Shown here: positions 52,331-61,051 of the stretch, in pieces
How the letters are laid out: each line of letters starts with the position of its first letter
Position numbering within the stretch: the stretch's first letter is position 1
Assembly: GCA_041394705.1 (NCBI GenBank)
Contig: JAWKHS010000012.1
Location: 124,001-188,000, forward strand
Direction of reading: 5' to 3'
Length of the DNA: 64,000 nucleotides
DNA from: Vicinamibacterales bacterium
Lineage (GTDB): Bacteria > Acidobacteriota > Vicinamibacteria > Vicinamibacterales > UBA2999
Notes under the pieces: generated by a model
Seen by the model: only the letters and a program-made list of their open reading frames with translations
Told to the model about the DNA's origin: nothing
Databases searched by the model: none
Position numbers and translations under genes: made by a program

Positions 52331-52672
52331 ATGCAGGACGACAGAAAACGCGCCCATGAGCGCCTCGACCTTCGTGACCCTGCGTCCGGCGAGGTGAAGG
52401 TCTATCACTCGATGGCCATCCGCCAGTTGAGCGGCGGGGGCGCGCTCATCGAGATCGCCGTGCCTCTCCAGCTCAACTCCCTGCACGACTTCAGGCTCAC
52501 CCTGGCCGACCGCTCGATCGTGGTCAAGGGCCGCGTGGTGCACTCGCACATCAGCACGGTCGGCACGTCCGGGGTGTCGTACCACACGGGCGTCGAGTTC
52601 GTGGAGCTGTCCGACGCCGTCACCACGGCGCTGGCGTCGTTCATCGCGACGCTGAAGCAGCAGCGCGGCTGA
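52331..52672 (+). CDS. PilZ-domain protein
   Basis: A 113-residue stand-alone PilZ domain, a c-di-GMP effector fold. The N-terminal RKRAHERLDL carries an RxxxR-type motif, and QLSGGGALIEI corresponds to the D/NxSxxG motif with Gln-Leu in place of the usual Asp/Asn. GRVVHSHISTVG and HTGVEFVELS complete the fold. The altered second motif means c-di-GMP binding should be tested rather than assumed. It follows the receiver-like gene. It might link to the Tad pilus upstream, but they are 6 kb apart. Confidence 0.75.
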   Translation: MQDDRKRAHERLDLRDPASGEVKVYHSMAIRQLSGGGALIEIAVPLQLNSLHDFRLTLADRSIVVKGRVVHSHISTVGTSGVSYHTGVEFVELSDAVTTALASFIATLKQQRG

Positions 52673-52686
52673 ACGCCGCGGGCGGG

Positions 52687-53670
52687 TCAGCGGGCGGCGC
52701 CGCGGCGGCGGGAACGCTGGCCGTGCATGTCTTCCAGCACGTCGAACGTCTCGGCCGGCACGGAGAATCCGAGCGCCACCGTCTTGCCTTCCCCACCGAG
52801 TTGGAGGGAATCCACCAGCGTCCGGAGTTCGGGCTTGCCGTCGGCCTGCAGGCGCACCATGGCGACGATTCCCCGCAGCATGTCCCGGAGGTTCCGGGCC
52901 GACTCTTCGTCCTTGGCCTCGGCCTTCAGCGTGCCCGTGATGCCCCCGTTGAGGTGGCCGGCGGCGGAGAACCAGGACAGCGTCGGGACACGCTGCTGGA
53001 GCTCGCCCGGCAGCCCCTGCGCCTTGGCAACCGCGTCGAAGCGGCCGACGGCCCAGGCGTTGCTGGGGTCCAGCTCGCTCACGAGCCGCATCATCTCGGT
53101 GTTCGACAGGACGTTGCGCCCGGTCCGCTTCGCGTCGACGGCCGCCCGCACGGATTCGAGGCTGCCCACGGCGACCACGCCGGGCTCGAGGAAGCCGAGC
53201 GACATGGTCTTGCCGTCGCCGGCATGCGACACGATTCGGACGCCCTGGTAGTCGGAGAGCTCGCCGCCGTGCCCCCGGGCGACGCCCTCGATGCGGACGA
53301 CGTCGAACCGGCCGCGGGCGAGGACGAGGGGGCGGCCGTCGTGGTCGCCAGCCTCGGGCATCAGGGCCGCGACCACCGAGTCGATGTCCCGCTCGACGTT
53401 CACCCCGGTCTTGGCCTCGAAGTCATCGCGCTCCCGGGCGTCGGGCTGGAGCTTCTGCAGCCGCTGGCGCAGCTGGGAGGCCATCACCTCCTGCACGTTC
53501 GCGAACGCCACCACGGCCGCGTCCGGCGGCACGAACGCCAGGTCATCCGGGCCGGCTTGATTGGTCAGGGCGACAGGAGCGCCGAGATACGACGCGACGA
53601 GACCAGTGGTCAGCCCGGCCGTGAGGATTCCAGCGGCGACGAGCACGAAGTAGCGGGTCTTCGCGGTCAT
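52687..53670 (-). CDS. Membrane-anchored or exported protein of unknown function (DUF3352-like)
   Basis: A 327-residue protein with an N-terminal hydrophobic segment (YFVLVAAGILTAGLTTGLVA), likely an anchor or signal. The rest alternates beta strands and helices: DLAFVPPDAAVVAFANVQEV, EAKTGVNVERDIDSVVAALM, SDYQGVRIVSHAGDG and EPGVVAVGSLESVRAAVDAK. This pattern resembles DUF3352-type exported proteins of Acidobacteriota, but the match is by eye. The C terminus is basic. A GGGAG ribosome site lies 7 bases before the ATG, behind a strong -10 element. Confidence 0.6.
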   Translation of the reverse strand: MTAKTRYFVLVAAGILTAGLTTGLVASYLGAPVALTNQAGPDDLAFVPPDAAVVAFANVQEVMASQLRQRLQKLQPDARERDDFEAKTGVNVERDIDSVVAALMPEAGDHDGRPLVLARGRFDVVRIEGVARGHGGELSDYQGVRIVSHAGDGKTMSLGFLEPGVVAVGSLESVRAAVDAKRTGRNVLSNTEMMRLVSELDPSNAWAVGRFDAVAKAQGLPGELQQRVPTLSWFSAAGHLNGGITGTLKAEAKDEESARNLRDMLRGIVAMVRLQADGKPELRTLVDSLQLGGEGKTVALGFSVPAETFDVLEDMHGQRSRRRGAAR

Positions 53671-53688
53671 GGCAGTCTCCCTTGCCCG

Positions 53689-53717
53689 ATTATACGGACC
53701 GCCTCCGGCCTAAGTTC
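53689..53717 (-). promoter_or_regulatory. Promoter with perfect TATAAT -10
   Basis: On the minus strand, an exact TATAAT (53694-53689) lies 18 bases before the start of the unknown exported protein, followed by a purine-rich ribosome site. The -35 (GAACTT at 17-base spacing) is poor. Confidence 0.5.
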
Positions 53718-53780
53718 GGCCATTCGTCCCATGCGGCCGGGGGCGAACCCGGCTCCGGACGCCGGCCGGCCCTGTGACGG

Positions 53781-54620
53781 CTACTGCTCCAGCACATACT
53801 CCCGCCGTGACACGGTGCGCATCGCCAGCCAGAGGGCGCCGACCAGCAGGAGCGCCAGCCAGGCCAGGGCGTTCAGGGGCGATGTCGTCTGCCGGAAGAA
53901 GCCCTGGATGGCCTGGAGCGCGGAGTCGGCCGGCATCGCATGGGGGACCAGGGCCTGGAGGTGGTAGGCCACCGTGAACTGCCGCAGGTAGCCGGGCAGG
54001 GCCAGGGCGAACTGTTCCCACCCGAAGGCGAAGAGGAGCCCGGACACGAGGGGCCTCTTGAACCGCGCCCCGACCAGGGCGAACACGGCCCCGTAGGTGG
54101 CCAGGCCGACCGCCAGGATCCCCAGGTCCAGGACCAGCGACCGAAAGCTCGCCGCCACCTGACCAAGGGGGACGAGCAGGAAGTAGGTGAGCATCACCGA
54201 AGGCAGCACGACGAGCGACGTGCAGGCCAGGTAGGCCAGGTATTTGCCGAGGAGGACCGCGCCTCGAGGGATCGGCCGGGTGAAGAGGTAGGTGATCGTC
54301 CGGTCCTCGACCTCGTCGGCCATCAGGGCGGTGCCATAGAACAATCCGAGCACCGGCACGATGAAACGGACGTACAGCACCCACACCATCCCGCCGAACG
54401 CGCTGGCGCCCATCACCCGGGTGCCGTTCACCCGCAGGGCCGGCACGCCGAGGGATTCGAAGATGCGGAAGATCAGCCCCAGGACGACGGGCCCTCCGAC
54501 CACGAGCGCCATGAAGATCGTCCGTCTCGACCACAGCATCTCGCCGAACGACAGGTCGAAGACGCGGCGCGCCGCGGCGGTCGTCGACAGAGGAACTGGG
54601 CGGACCGGTGTGTCGCTCAC
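53781..54620 (-). CDS. ABC-2 type permease, second of two
   Basis: A 279-residue membrane protein with six hydrophobic segments. The N-terminal FDLSFGEMLWSRRTIFMAL and the ALMADEVEDRTITYLFTRPI coupling-helix segment are typical of ABC-2 exporter permeases. The GTG start at 54620 overlaps the ATPase stop. The C-terminal RTVSRREYVLEQ is also usual in this group. It pairs with the ATPase directly upstream. Substrate unknown; these systems export lipids, peptides or drugs. Confidence 0.78.
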   Translation of the reverse strand: MSDTPVRPVPLSTTAAARRVFDLSFGEMLWSRRTIFMALVVGGPVVLGLIFRIFESLGVPALRVNGTRVMGASAFGGMVWVLYVRFIVPVLGLFYGTALMADEVEDRTITYLFTRPIPRGAVLLGKYLAYLACTSLVVLPSVMLTYFLLVPLGQVAASFRSLVLDLGILAVGLATYGAVFALVGARFKRPLVSGLLFAFGWEQFALALPGYLRQFTVAYHLQALVPHAMPADSALQAIQGFFRQTTSPLNALAWLALLLVGALWLAMRTVSRREYVLEQ

Positions 54621-55564
54621 TGCCGCACCAGGTAGGTGAAGACCGCCTGCAGGTTGTCGTCCGGGGAGGTCACCTCGGCGATGGCGCCGGCCTCGCCCGA
54701 GGCCGCCAGCTCCGTGATCCGCTGGTAGAAGACGTCCGGCTGCCGCGTCTCGACGACGAGCGCCCCTGGTTCGAAGGTCATCTTCGCCACGCCGTCGTCG
54801 CCGATGAGCCTCGCCGCGAGGGTCCGCGGCGACTCGGCGCGGATGTGCACGGTGTGGGGATGCGTGTCGATCAGCTCGCGGATCTGGTGGACGTTGCCCT
54901 CGGCCAGGATGCGTCCGTTCGTGATGAGCAGGATGTTCGAGGTCATCGCCTCGATCTCGTGGAGGATGTGGCTCGAGACGATGACGTGCCGGCCTCGCCG
55001 CGCCCAGTCCTTCACGAGCCGGATCGTCTTGCGCCGCTGCAGCGGATCCATGCCGCTCAGCGGTTCGTCGAGAATCAGGATCTCGGGATCGTGCACCAGC
55101 GCCTGCGCGAGCTTGATGCGCTGCCGCATGCCCTTGCTGTAGGCGCCGATCTTCTTGTCGGCCGCGTCGGTCAGGTCCACGAAGTCGATGGCACGTCGGG
55201 CGGCGGCGGCCGCCTCGGCGTCGGACAGCCCGTTCAAGCGGACCAGCGCGGTCACCCATTCGAGACCGGTCATCCGGTCGTAGAAGGCGTCCTGCTCCGG
55301 GCAGAACCCGACCTGCGAAAAGGCATGGGGCTCGTCCCACAGGGAGCGGCCCAGGACCTGGATGGTTCCCTGGCTCGGCTTGAGCTGCCCCGTCATGAGC
55401 TTCATGAACGTGGACTTGCCGGCGCCGTTCGGACCGAGCAGCCCGGTCACGCCAGGCGGGATCGACACGGTGACGTCGTTCAGGCCGCTCACCTGTCCAT
55501 ACCATTTCGACAGGTGCTCGGCGCGCACGATCGGCGCCGGAGCGGCAGCGGCTGCGGGCTCCAT
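54617..55564 (-). CDS. ABC transporter ATP-binding protein, second of two
   Basis: A 315-residue NBD. It has Walker A GPNGAGKS at 44-51, a signature YSKGMRQRI in place of LSGGQ, Walker B ILILDEPLSG, a D-loop GMDPLQRR and the H-loop VSSHILHEI. A C-terminal domain of about 90 residues follows, as in ABC-2 exporters. It is 4 bases from its permease and overlaps the upstream permease stop. ATP hydrolysis should be normal. Confidence 0.9.
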   Translation of the reverse strand: MEPAAAAAPAPIVRAEHLSKWYGQVSGLNDVTVSIPPGVTGLLGPNGAGKSTFMKLMTGQLKPSQGTIQVLGRSLWDEPHAFSQVGFCPEQDAFYDRMTGLEWVTALVRLNGLSDAEAAAAARRAIDFVDLTDAADKKIGAYSKGMRQRIKLAQALVHDPEILILDEPLSGMDPLQRRKTIRLVKDWARRGRHVIVSSHILHEIEAMTSNILLITNGRILAEGNVHQIRELIDTHPHTVHIRAESPRTLAARLIGDDGVAKMTFEPGALVVETRQPDVFYQRITELAASGEAGAIAEVTSPDDNLQAVFTYLVRQ

Positions 55565-56403
55565 CAGCTCACGATCTCCACCGCGCGCACCCGACGCTCC
55601 AGCACCAGGCCCGAGGCGCCGATGAGCGCGAGGATCACGAGGACGGCGGCCCAGAGGGGCAGGTCGTAGCGCAGCGGCAGCCGGAAAATGGCGTCGCCGA
55701 CCACCTTCAGCGCGTCGTTCGGGGACATCCACGCGAAGGCGGAGGTCCCGGTGATGCCCCGAATCGCCTGGAAGAGCGCGGACGTGAAGAAGATGAGGCC
55801 GGCGTACATGACCGCCACGAACCGCCCGCTCTTCGACAGCGACGAGAGCGCCAGCATGGTCGACGTCGCCAGCAGGACCTCGGCGAGCGAGTACAGCGTG
55901 ATCGCCGGCACCAGGTACACGTTCGACGTCAGGAACGTGAAGCTGCCGGCGAACCCGATCTGGACCAGCAGCAGGAGGATGGCGGGCAGGAACGTGACCG
56001 CGACGAGGAGCGTGAAGAGCACGGCAGCCTTCCCCGCGATGTATTCCCATCGGGTCAGGGGCTTGGCGAGGTAGAGCTGCAGCGCGTTGGCGCGGCGGTC
56101 GGACGCGATGAGCCCGGCGCCGACGAAGATCGTGATGAAGAAGACGAACACGCTCTGGGTCTCGAGGAACTCGCGGAACGTCTCCGGCTTCAGGGCGAGG
56201 AGCGAGGCCTGCGGGATGTTCGCGGCCGCGTATGCCTGGACCGTCCTGACGACGAACGGCGCCCACGCCACCAGCATGAGCCCGAGGAACTTCCGCTGCC
56301 TGAGGACGGTGCGGATGCCCGCGCCCGAGATCACCTGCCACGCCGCGCCCGTTCTGGCGCGTGATCCGCTGTACCGCTGGTAGCCCTGATCGTGGATGGG
56401 CAC
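55564..56403 (-). CDS. ABC-2 type permease, first of two
   Basis: A 279-residue permease with six hydrophobic segments, starting at a GTG (56403) one base after the stop of the ATPase gene. The N terminus IHDQGYQRYSGSR is a recognisable motif of this permease family, and GAGLIASDRRANALQLYLAK is the coupling region. An ATG at 56424 would overlap the ATPase gene. It probably pairs with the ATPase just upstream. Its stop overlaps the start of the next ATPase. Confidence 0.8.
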   Translation of the reverse strand: MPIHDQGYQRYSGSRARTGAAWQVISGAGIRTVLRQRKFLGLMLVAWAPFVVRTVQAYAAANIPQASLLALKPETFREFLETQSVFVFFITIFVGAGLIASDRRANALQLYLAKPLTRWEYIAGKAAVLFTLLVAVTFLPAILLLLVQIGFAGSFTFLTSNVYLVPAITLYSLAEVLLATSTMLALSSLSKSGRFVAVMYAGLIFFTSALFQAIRGITGTSAFAWMSPNDALKVVGDAIFRLPLRYDLPLWAAVLVILALIGASGLVLERRVRAVEIVS

Positions 56404-56404
56404 G

Positions 56405-57367
56405 TCAGTCCGCTCCCACCGCACGCGCGAACGCGTCCTCGAGCGTGGGGACGCTCTGGCGCAGGTGCCGGACCTGCAGTCCGTTGGCGGCCGCGAGCCG
56501 GAAGATCTGGTCGGCGGCGGCTTCGCCGGGGACGAAGACGCGCATCACGTCCTCGTCGGTCCCGTGGCACTCGAACCCTGCGCCGGTCAGCACGGCCACG
56601 AGGCGCTCGGTGTCCTCCTTGACGCGCACCTCGAAGACCCTCCCCTTCGGCCCCCGGACGGCGTCGAGGGCGCCGGCGGTGGCGACGGCCCCCTTGTCCA
56701 TGACGACGACGTGGTCGCACGTGAACTCGATGTCCGGCAGGAGGTGCGACGACACGATGAGGTTGACGCCTTTGTTGCGTGCCAGGTCCCGGATGAGCTC
56801 CAGCATCTCGTCGCGGCCCTTGGGGTCCATGCCGTTGGTGGGCTCGTCGAGGAACAGCAGATCCGGATCGTGTACGAGCGCCTGGGCCAGTTTGATGCGC
56901 TGCTTCATGCCCGTGGAGTAGGTCTCCACGTGGCGATAACGTGCCTCGCCGAGCCCGACGTAGTACAGCACCTCGTGCGCCCGCTGCATCGCGTCGGCGG
57001 GAGGGAGGCCGGCCAGCTGGCCGCAGTAGGCCACGAACGCCACGGCGGACATCCCCGGAATGTGGGCGTCGCTCTCCGGCATGTAGCCCAGCTTGGCCCG
57101 GATCTCGAGGGCGGAGGTGGCGACATCGAGCCCGAGGACGCGCATCTGCCCGTGGGTCGGAATCACGAAGCCGAGCAGGGCCTTCAGCATCGTGCTCTTG
57201 CCGGCGCCGTTCGGCCCGAGGAGCCCGACCGCGCCACCCGGGAACTCGGCCGTGACGTCCCGGAGGGCGGCCTGCCGGCCGTAGGTGACGCTCACGCCAC
57301 GCAGGGAGACGACGCCAGCGGCGTCCTGCGCGGCGGCGCCGTCGGCGGGGGTGGCGGGCCCGGTCAT
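56405..57367 (-). CDS. ABC transporter ATP-binding protein, first of two
   Basis: A 320-residue NBD with Walker A GPNGAGKST, signature YSTGMKQRI, Walker B LLFLDEPTNG, DPKGRDEML D-loop and H-loop VSSHLLPDI. The start is the Met of MTGPATPADG; the 31 upstream residues are Arg/Cys-rich and unlike an NBD. It begins an ATPase-permease-ATPase-permease set with no spacing between genes, most likely two paralogous ABC-2 exporters made together. The duplication is old: the NBDs differ in many positions. Confidence 0.9.
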   Translation of the reverse strand: MTGPATPADGAAAQDAAGVVSLRGVSVTYGRQAALRDVTAEFPGGAVGLLGPNGAGKSTMLKALLGFVIPTHGQMRVLGLDVATSALEIRAKLGYMPESDAHIPGMSAVAFVAYCGQLAGLPPADAMQRAHEVLYYVGLGEARYRHVETYSTGMKQRIKLAQALVHDPDLLFLDEPTNGMDPKGRDEMLELIRDLARNKGVNLIVSSHLLPDIEFTCDHVVVMDKGAVATAGALDAVRGPKGRVFEVRVKEDTERLVAVLTGAGFECHGTDEDVMRVFVPGEAAADQIFRLAAANGLQVRHLRQSVPTLEDAFARAVGAD

Positions 57368-57419
57368 CCGCTGATAGATACGAGGGACTGCCGCGGCACG
57401 TTCGCCCTCGGGCGGCGCA

Positions 57420-58001
57420 CTACAGCGTGCCTCGCAGGCCGAGGGCGTCCGCCTCGGCACGCATGAAGGTGATCACGTTGGTCACGTGGACGTCGAGGGG
57501 CAGGCCCATCAGCTCGGCCCCGCGCTTCAGGTGCTCCCGAGGGACGGCGCGGGCGAAGGCCTTGTCCTTCATCCGCTTGACCACGGAGGAGGCCTCCAGG
57601 TCGAGCACGCTCTTGCTCGGGCGCACGAGCGCCGCGGCCGTGACGAAGCCGGCCATCTCGTCGCAGGCCACGAGCGCCCGCTCCAGCGGCGACTCGGGCT
57701 CGACGCCCGTGATCTCCCAGGCGTGCGATTGGATGGCGCGCATCACCCAGTCGGGATACCCGAGCGATCGGAGGTGCTCGCAGCCCTTGTTCGGATGTTC
57801 GCCCAGGGTGGGATACCGCTCGTAGTCGAAGTCGTGCAGCAGGGCGACGACGCCCCAGTCGTCTTCGTCCGCGCCGGCGAGCCTCGCATAGCCGCGCACG
57901 GCGGCCTCGACGGCGAGCGCATGCTTGCGCAGGCTCTCGCTGGCGGTCCATTCGGTGAGCAGCCCCCACGCGGCGGCGCGGTCCAGTCCCATGGCCGACA
58001 T
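57420..58001 (-). CDS. HD-domain hydrolase
   Basis: A 193-residue protein of the HD superfamily, metal-dependent phosphohydrolases. It has an early His in SLRKHALAVEAAVRGYARL, the HD dyad in ALLHDFDYERYPTLGEHP, a later His in IQSHAWEITG and Asp in VACDEMAGFV. The HDIG-type order is complete. The substrate is not deducible; small HD proteins act on nucleotides or phosphate esters. It lies between the ABC set and the NUDIX gene on the same strand. The 1-base gap to the NUDIX stop suggests one transcript. Confidence 0.78.
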   Translation of the reverse strand: MSAMGLDRAAAWGLLTEWTASESLRKHALAVEAAVRGYARLAGADEDDWGVVALLHDFDYERYPTLGEHPNKGCEHLRSLGYPDWVMRAIQSHAWEITGVEPESPLERALVACDEMAGFVTAAALVRPSKSVLDLEASSVVKRMKDKAFARAVPREHLKRGAELMGLPLDVHVTNVITFMRAEADALGLRGTL

Positions 58002-58002
58002 C

Positions 58003-58446
58003 CTACCCGCCTTCGGCCCCGGCGCGGGCCCGAAAACCTCGCTCGATGACGGACACGGCGTAGGCGTTGACGCCGAGCCCCGCCACCTCCGCGCGCGGGA
58101 CCCAGCGCGCGTCGGCGGCGTCGTCGCCGGCCGCCAGCGTGCCGCCGACGGGGCGGCACAGGAAGTCCACGATGACGAAGTGATAGCGAATACCGCCGGA
58201 CGCGTCGCGATGGATCCGGTCGAACACCTCCACGACGTCGCCCACCTCCACCTCGATGCCGGTTTCTTCCCGCACCTCTCTTCGGACGCCGTCCGTCATC
58301 GACTCGCCGAGTTCGAGGCGTCCGCCCGGCAGCGACCACTCACCCTGCCGCGGGGGAAGGGCCCGTCGGACCAGGAGCACGGCCTCGCCGTCGATCACCA
58401 CGGCGCCGACGGCGGCGACCGGAGCGCTCGGATACTCGCGAGCCAT
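58003..58446 (-). CDS. NUDIX hydrolase
   Basis: A 147-residue protein with a complete Nudix box: GGRLELGESMTDGVRREVRE then ETGIEVEV, matching GX5EX7REUXEEXGU. Its N terminus PVAAVGAVVIDGEAVLLVRR is typical of the ADP-ribose or oxidised-nucleotide subgroups. The ATG overlaps the tsaD stop (TGATG). Nudix enzymes cleave nucleoside diphosphates linked to another group; the substrate here is unknown. It could clean up damaged nucleotides, which would fit the salvage genes upstream. Confidence 0.85.
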   Translation of the reverse strand: MAREYPSAPVAAVGAVVIDGEAVLLVRRALPPRQGEWSLPGGRLELGESMTDGVRREVREETGIEVEVGDVVEVFDRIHRDASGGIRYHFVIVDFLCRPVGGTLAAGDDAADARWVPRAEVAGLGVNAYAVSVIERGFRARAGAEGG

Positions 58447-59507
58447 CAGCCGAGCACGAGGGCCGGCACGGCGTTCAGCCGGTCGGTGGCCCGGTCGCCG
58501 GCGTGGAACCGGCGCAGGCCGGCGGCCGCGATCATGGCGGCGTTGTCGGTCGCCAACGTCAGCGGCGGAACGAAGACCGGCAGATCGCGCGCCCCGCCGC
58601 GCGTCTCGGCGTCGGCGCGAAGCCGGTGGTTGGCCGACACGCCCCCCGCGAACCCGACGGCCCGGGCGCCAACGGCGCGCGCGGCATCGAAGGTGCGCGC
58701 GACCAGCGTCCGGACGACGACGCGCTGGAAACTGGCGCAGATGTCGGCGACCTCGGCGTCCGGCAGGGTGCCGCAGCCCAGCGCGGCCTGGCGGGCGCGG
58801 ACGTGGCGGAGCACGGCCGTCTTCACGCCGCTGAAGCTGAAGTCGAGCGCCGCGTCCCGCTCGGGCGCGTTGCGGTCCGGGTGCGTGAGCCGCGTGAACG
58901 GCAGTTCGACGGCGTCGTCCCGTCCCGTGGCGGCCAGGCGGTCGATGACGGGACCGCCCGGATACCCCAGGCCGAGCAGCTTGGCGACCTTGTCGTACGC
59001 CTCGCCGGCGGCGTCGTCGCGTGTGCGTCCCAGGAGCCGATAGGTCCCGGCGTCTGGGACGTGATAGAGGCTCGTGTGCCCGCCCGACACGACGAGGACC
59101 ACGGCCGGCACCGGCAGCGTGCCGTGGGCCAGCCACAGGGACTCGACGTGGCCCGCGATGTGGTTCACGCCGACGAGCGGCAGGCCCCGGGCCCAGGCGG
59201 CCGCCTTGGCGAAGCTCACGCCGACGAGGAGCGACCCGACGAGCCCCGGACCGATCGTCACGGCCATCGCGCCCAGGTCGGCCCAATCGACGCCGGCGTC
59301 CGCGAGGGCGCGCTCGACGACGGGGCGGACGTCGCGGACGTGCTGCCGGGAGGCCAGTTCCGGGACGACCCCACCCCACTCACGGTGGATGGCCACCTGC
59401 GATGCGACGACGTTCGAGTGGATCTGCCAGTCGCCTCCCGCCGGGTCGCCCGACACGACCGCGGCCGCGGTCTCGTCGCACGACGTTTCGATGCCGAGCA
59501 TCAGCAT
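58446..59507 (-). CDS. tsaD: tRNA N6-adenosine threonylcarbamoyltransferase
   Basis: A 353-residue TsaD/Kae1 protein that transfers threonylcarbamoyl to A37 of ANN-decoding tRNAs with TsaB and TsaE. Signatures are LGIETSCDETAAAVV, the metal His pair in NHIAGHVESLW, LVVSGGHTSLYHV, LGYPGGPVIDRLA, FAGGVSANHRLR and the C-terminal TDNAAMIAAAGL. Length is normal. The start at 59507 is the Met of MLMLGIE. The coding end of mtnA overlaps it by 7 bases. It is an essential housekeeping gene in most bacteria. Confidence 0.94.
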   Translation of the reverse strand: MLMLGIETSCDETAAAVVSGDPAGGDWQIHSNVVASQVAIHREWGGVVPELASRQHVRDVRPVVERALADAGVDWADLGAMAVTIGPGLVGSLLVGVSFAKAAAWARGLPLVGVNHIAGHVESLWLAHGTLPVPAVVLVVSGGHTSLYHVPDAGTYRLLGRTRDDAAGEAYDKVAKLLGLGYPGGPVIDRLAATGRDDAVELPFTRLTHPDRNAPERDAALDFSFSGVKTAVLRHVRARQAALGCGTLPDAEVADICASFQRVVVRTLVARTFDAARAVGARAVGFAGGVSANHRLRADAETRGGARDLPVFVPPLTLATDNAAMIAAAGLRRFHAGDRATDRLNAVPALVLG

Positions 59508-60538
59508 GACGCGGCGAGACTCGCCTGGAACGGCGGCCGGAGCACGCCGCGCTCGGTCACGATGGCCGTCACATAGCGCGCGGGCGTCACGTCGAACGCC
59601 GGGTTCCGCACGCCGGCCCCGTCCGGCGTCACCTGCGTGCCGGCCATGTGGGTGACCTCGCGGGCGGAACGCTCCTCGATCGGAATGCCAGCGCCCGTGG
59701 GCGTGCCGAGATCGATGGTGGACCAGGGCGCGGCGACGTAGAAGGGCAGACCGTGCGCGTGGGCCAGGACGGCCAGCCCGTACGTGCCGATTTTGTTGGC
59801 CGTGTCGCCGTTGGCGGCGATGCGATCGGCGCCCACCACCACCAGGTCCACGGCACCACCCGCCATCATCGCGGCGGCCATGTTGTCGGTGATGACCGTG
59901 GTGGCGATCCCGTCGTGGACCAGCTCCCAGGCGGTGAGCCGGGCACCCTGGAGGAAGGGGCGGGTCTCGTCGGCCAGCACCGACACCGTCCGCCCGGCCT
60001 CGACGGCCCCGCGGATCACCCCGAGGGCGGTGCCGTATCCCGCGGTCGCCAGCGCGCCGGCGTTGCAGTGGGTGAGGACCCTGGCGCCGTCCGGGACCAG
60101 GTCCGCGCCGTGCCGGCCGATGGCCCTGCAGCTCTCGACGTCGTCGTCGTGGATCCGATCGGCCTCCCGCCGGAGGCGGGCGGTCAGCTCGGGCACCCCC
60201 TCCCCCGCGCTCACGCCGGCCGCCAGCGACTGCTTCATGCGCTCGATGGCCCAGAACAGGTTGACGGCGGTCGGCCGAGTGGCAGCGAGCGTGTCGGCCA
60301 GGCGCTGGAAGTCGACCGCGAACTGCCGCGTGCCCGTCGCCTTGGTCCGTGTGGCTCCGAGCGCCAGCCCCATGGCCGCCGCCACGCCGATCGCGGGCGC
60401 CCCGCGAATCACCATCGTGGTGATGGCGCGGGCGACGTCCGCCCCGCTCTTGCACCGCACGTAGACCTCGCGCCCAGGCAGCTTGCGCTGGTCGATCATC
60501 ACGATCTCGTCGCCGTCCCAGGCGATGGTCGGAAGCAT
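59501..60538 (-). CDS. mtnA: S-methyl-5-thioribose-1-phosphate isomerase
   Basis: A 345-residue enzyme of the methionine salvage pathway, converting methylthioribose-1-P to methylthioribulose-1-P. Signatures are MVIRGAPAIGVAAAMGLAL, the catalytic Cys in LTHCNAGALATAGYGTALG, WELVHDGIATTVITDNMA and the catalytic Asp in VVGADRIAANGDTANKIGTY. It is related to eIF2B and ribose-1,5-bisphosphate isomerase, but the Cys and Asp pattern fits MtnA. It overlaps tsaD. A purine nucleoside phosphorylase, which could act on methylthioadenosine, is encoded two genes upstream. Confidence 0.92.
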   Translation of the reverse strand: MLPTIAWDGDEIVMIDQRKLPGREVYVRCKSGADVARAITTMVIRGAPAIGVAAAMGLALGATRTKATGTRQFAVDFQRLADTLAATRPTAVNLFWAIERMKQSLAAGVSAGEGVPELTARLRREADRIHDDDVESCRAIGRHGADLVPDGARVLTHCNAGALATAGYGTALGVIRGAVEAGRTVSVLADETRPFLQGARLTAWELVHDGIATTVITDNMAAAMMAGGAVDLVVVGADRIAANGDTANKIGTYGLAVLAHAHGLPFYVAAPWSTIDLGTPTGAGIPIEERSAREVTHMAGTQVTPDGAGVRNPAFDVTPARYVTAIVTERGVLRPPFQASLAASC

Positions 60539-60631
60539 GCGCCTGATCTTAGTGGGGACGCCGCGGCCTGGCCAACGCGCCGCACGGCGACCGCAGGGCC
60601 CCGCCGCGGCTGTCGATACGCCGCGGGCGGC

Positions 60632-61051
60632 TCAGGCGCCGCGGCCGGCGCCAGATCCGCCCAGGGAGCGGCTGTCGAAGGGCACGGGCAGGAGGTCCGC
60701 GAGGCGGTACCTGGCGGTCTCGCGCTCGAGATTCGCGAGGACGACCTCGATGTCGCCGGCGTACTCCCAGACCAGCTGCCGGCAGGGGCCGCACGGGGGC
60801 GTCGGCGCGTCGGTGTCGGCCACCACCGCCAGGCGCCTGAAGGCCTCGTGCCCCTCCGACAGCGCCTTGACGAGCGCCACCCGCTCCGCGCACAGCGTCA
60901 GGCCATAGCTGGCGTTCTCGATGTTGCAGCCGGTCACGACCGTGCCGTCGGCGCATTCGAGTGCGGCGCCGACCCTGAAGCCCGAGTACGGGGCCCGCGC
61001 CCGGCCGCGCGCCTCGCGCGCCGCGTCCACGAGCGGATCAGAGCCGGCCAA
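60632..61051 (-). CDS. cdd: Cytidine deaminase
   Basis: A 139-residue homotetrameric-type cytidine deaminase that turns (deoxy)cytidine into (deoxy)uridine. It has the zinc site CAERVALVKAL (His/Cys-Ala-Glu type) and PCGPCRQLVWEY, and an upstream APYSGFRVGAALE block. The TTG at 61051 overlaps the purine phosphorylase stop by 14 bases; a GTG at 61030 would start at VDAAREARG. The longer frame upstream lies within the phosphorylase gene. Ribosome site not obvious, so coupling to the upstream gene is likely. Confidence 0.9.
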   Translation of the reverse strand: MAGSDPLVDAAREARGRARAPYSGFRVGAALECADGTVVTGCNIENASYGLTLCAERVALVKALSEGHEAFRRLAVVADTDAPTPPCGPCRQLVWEYAGDIEVVLANLERETARYRLADLLPVPFDSRSLGGSGAGRGA

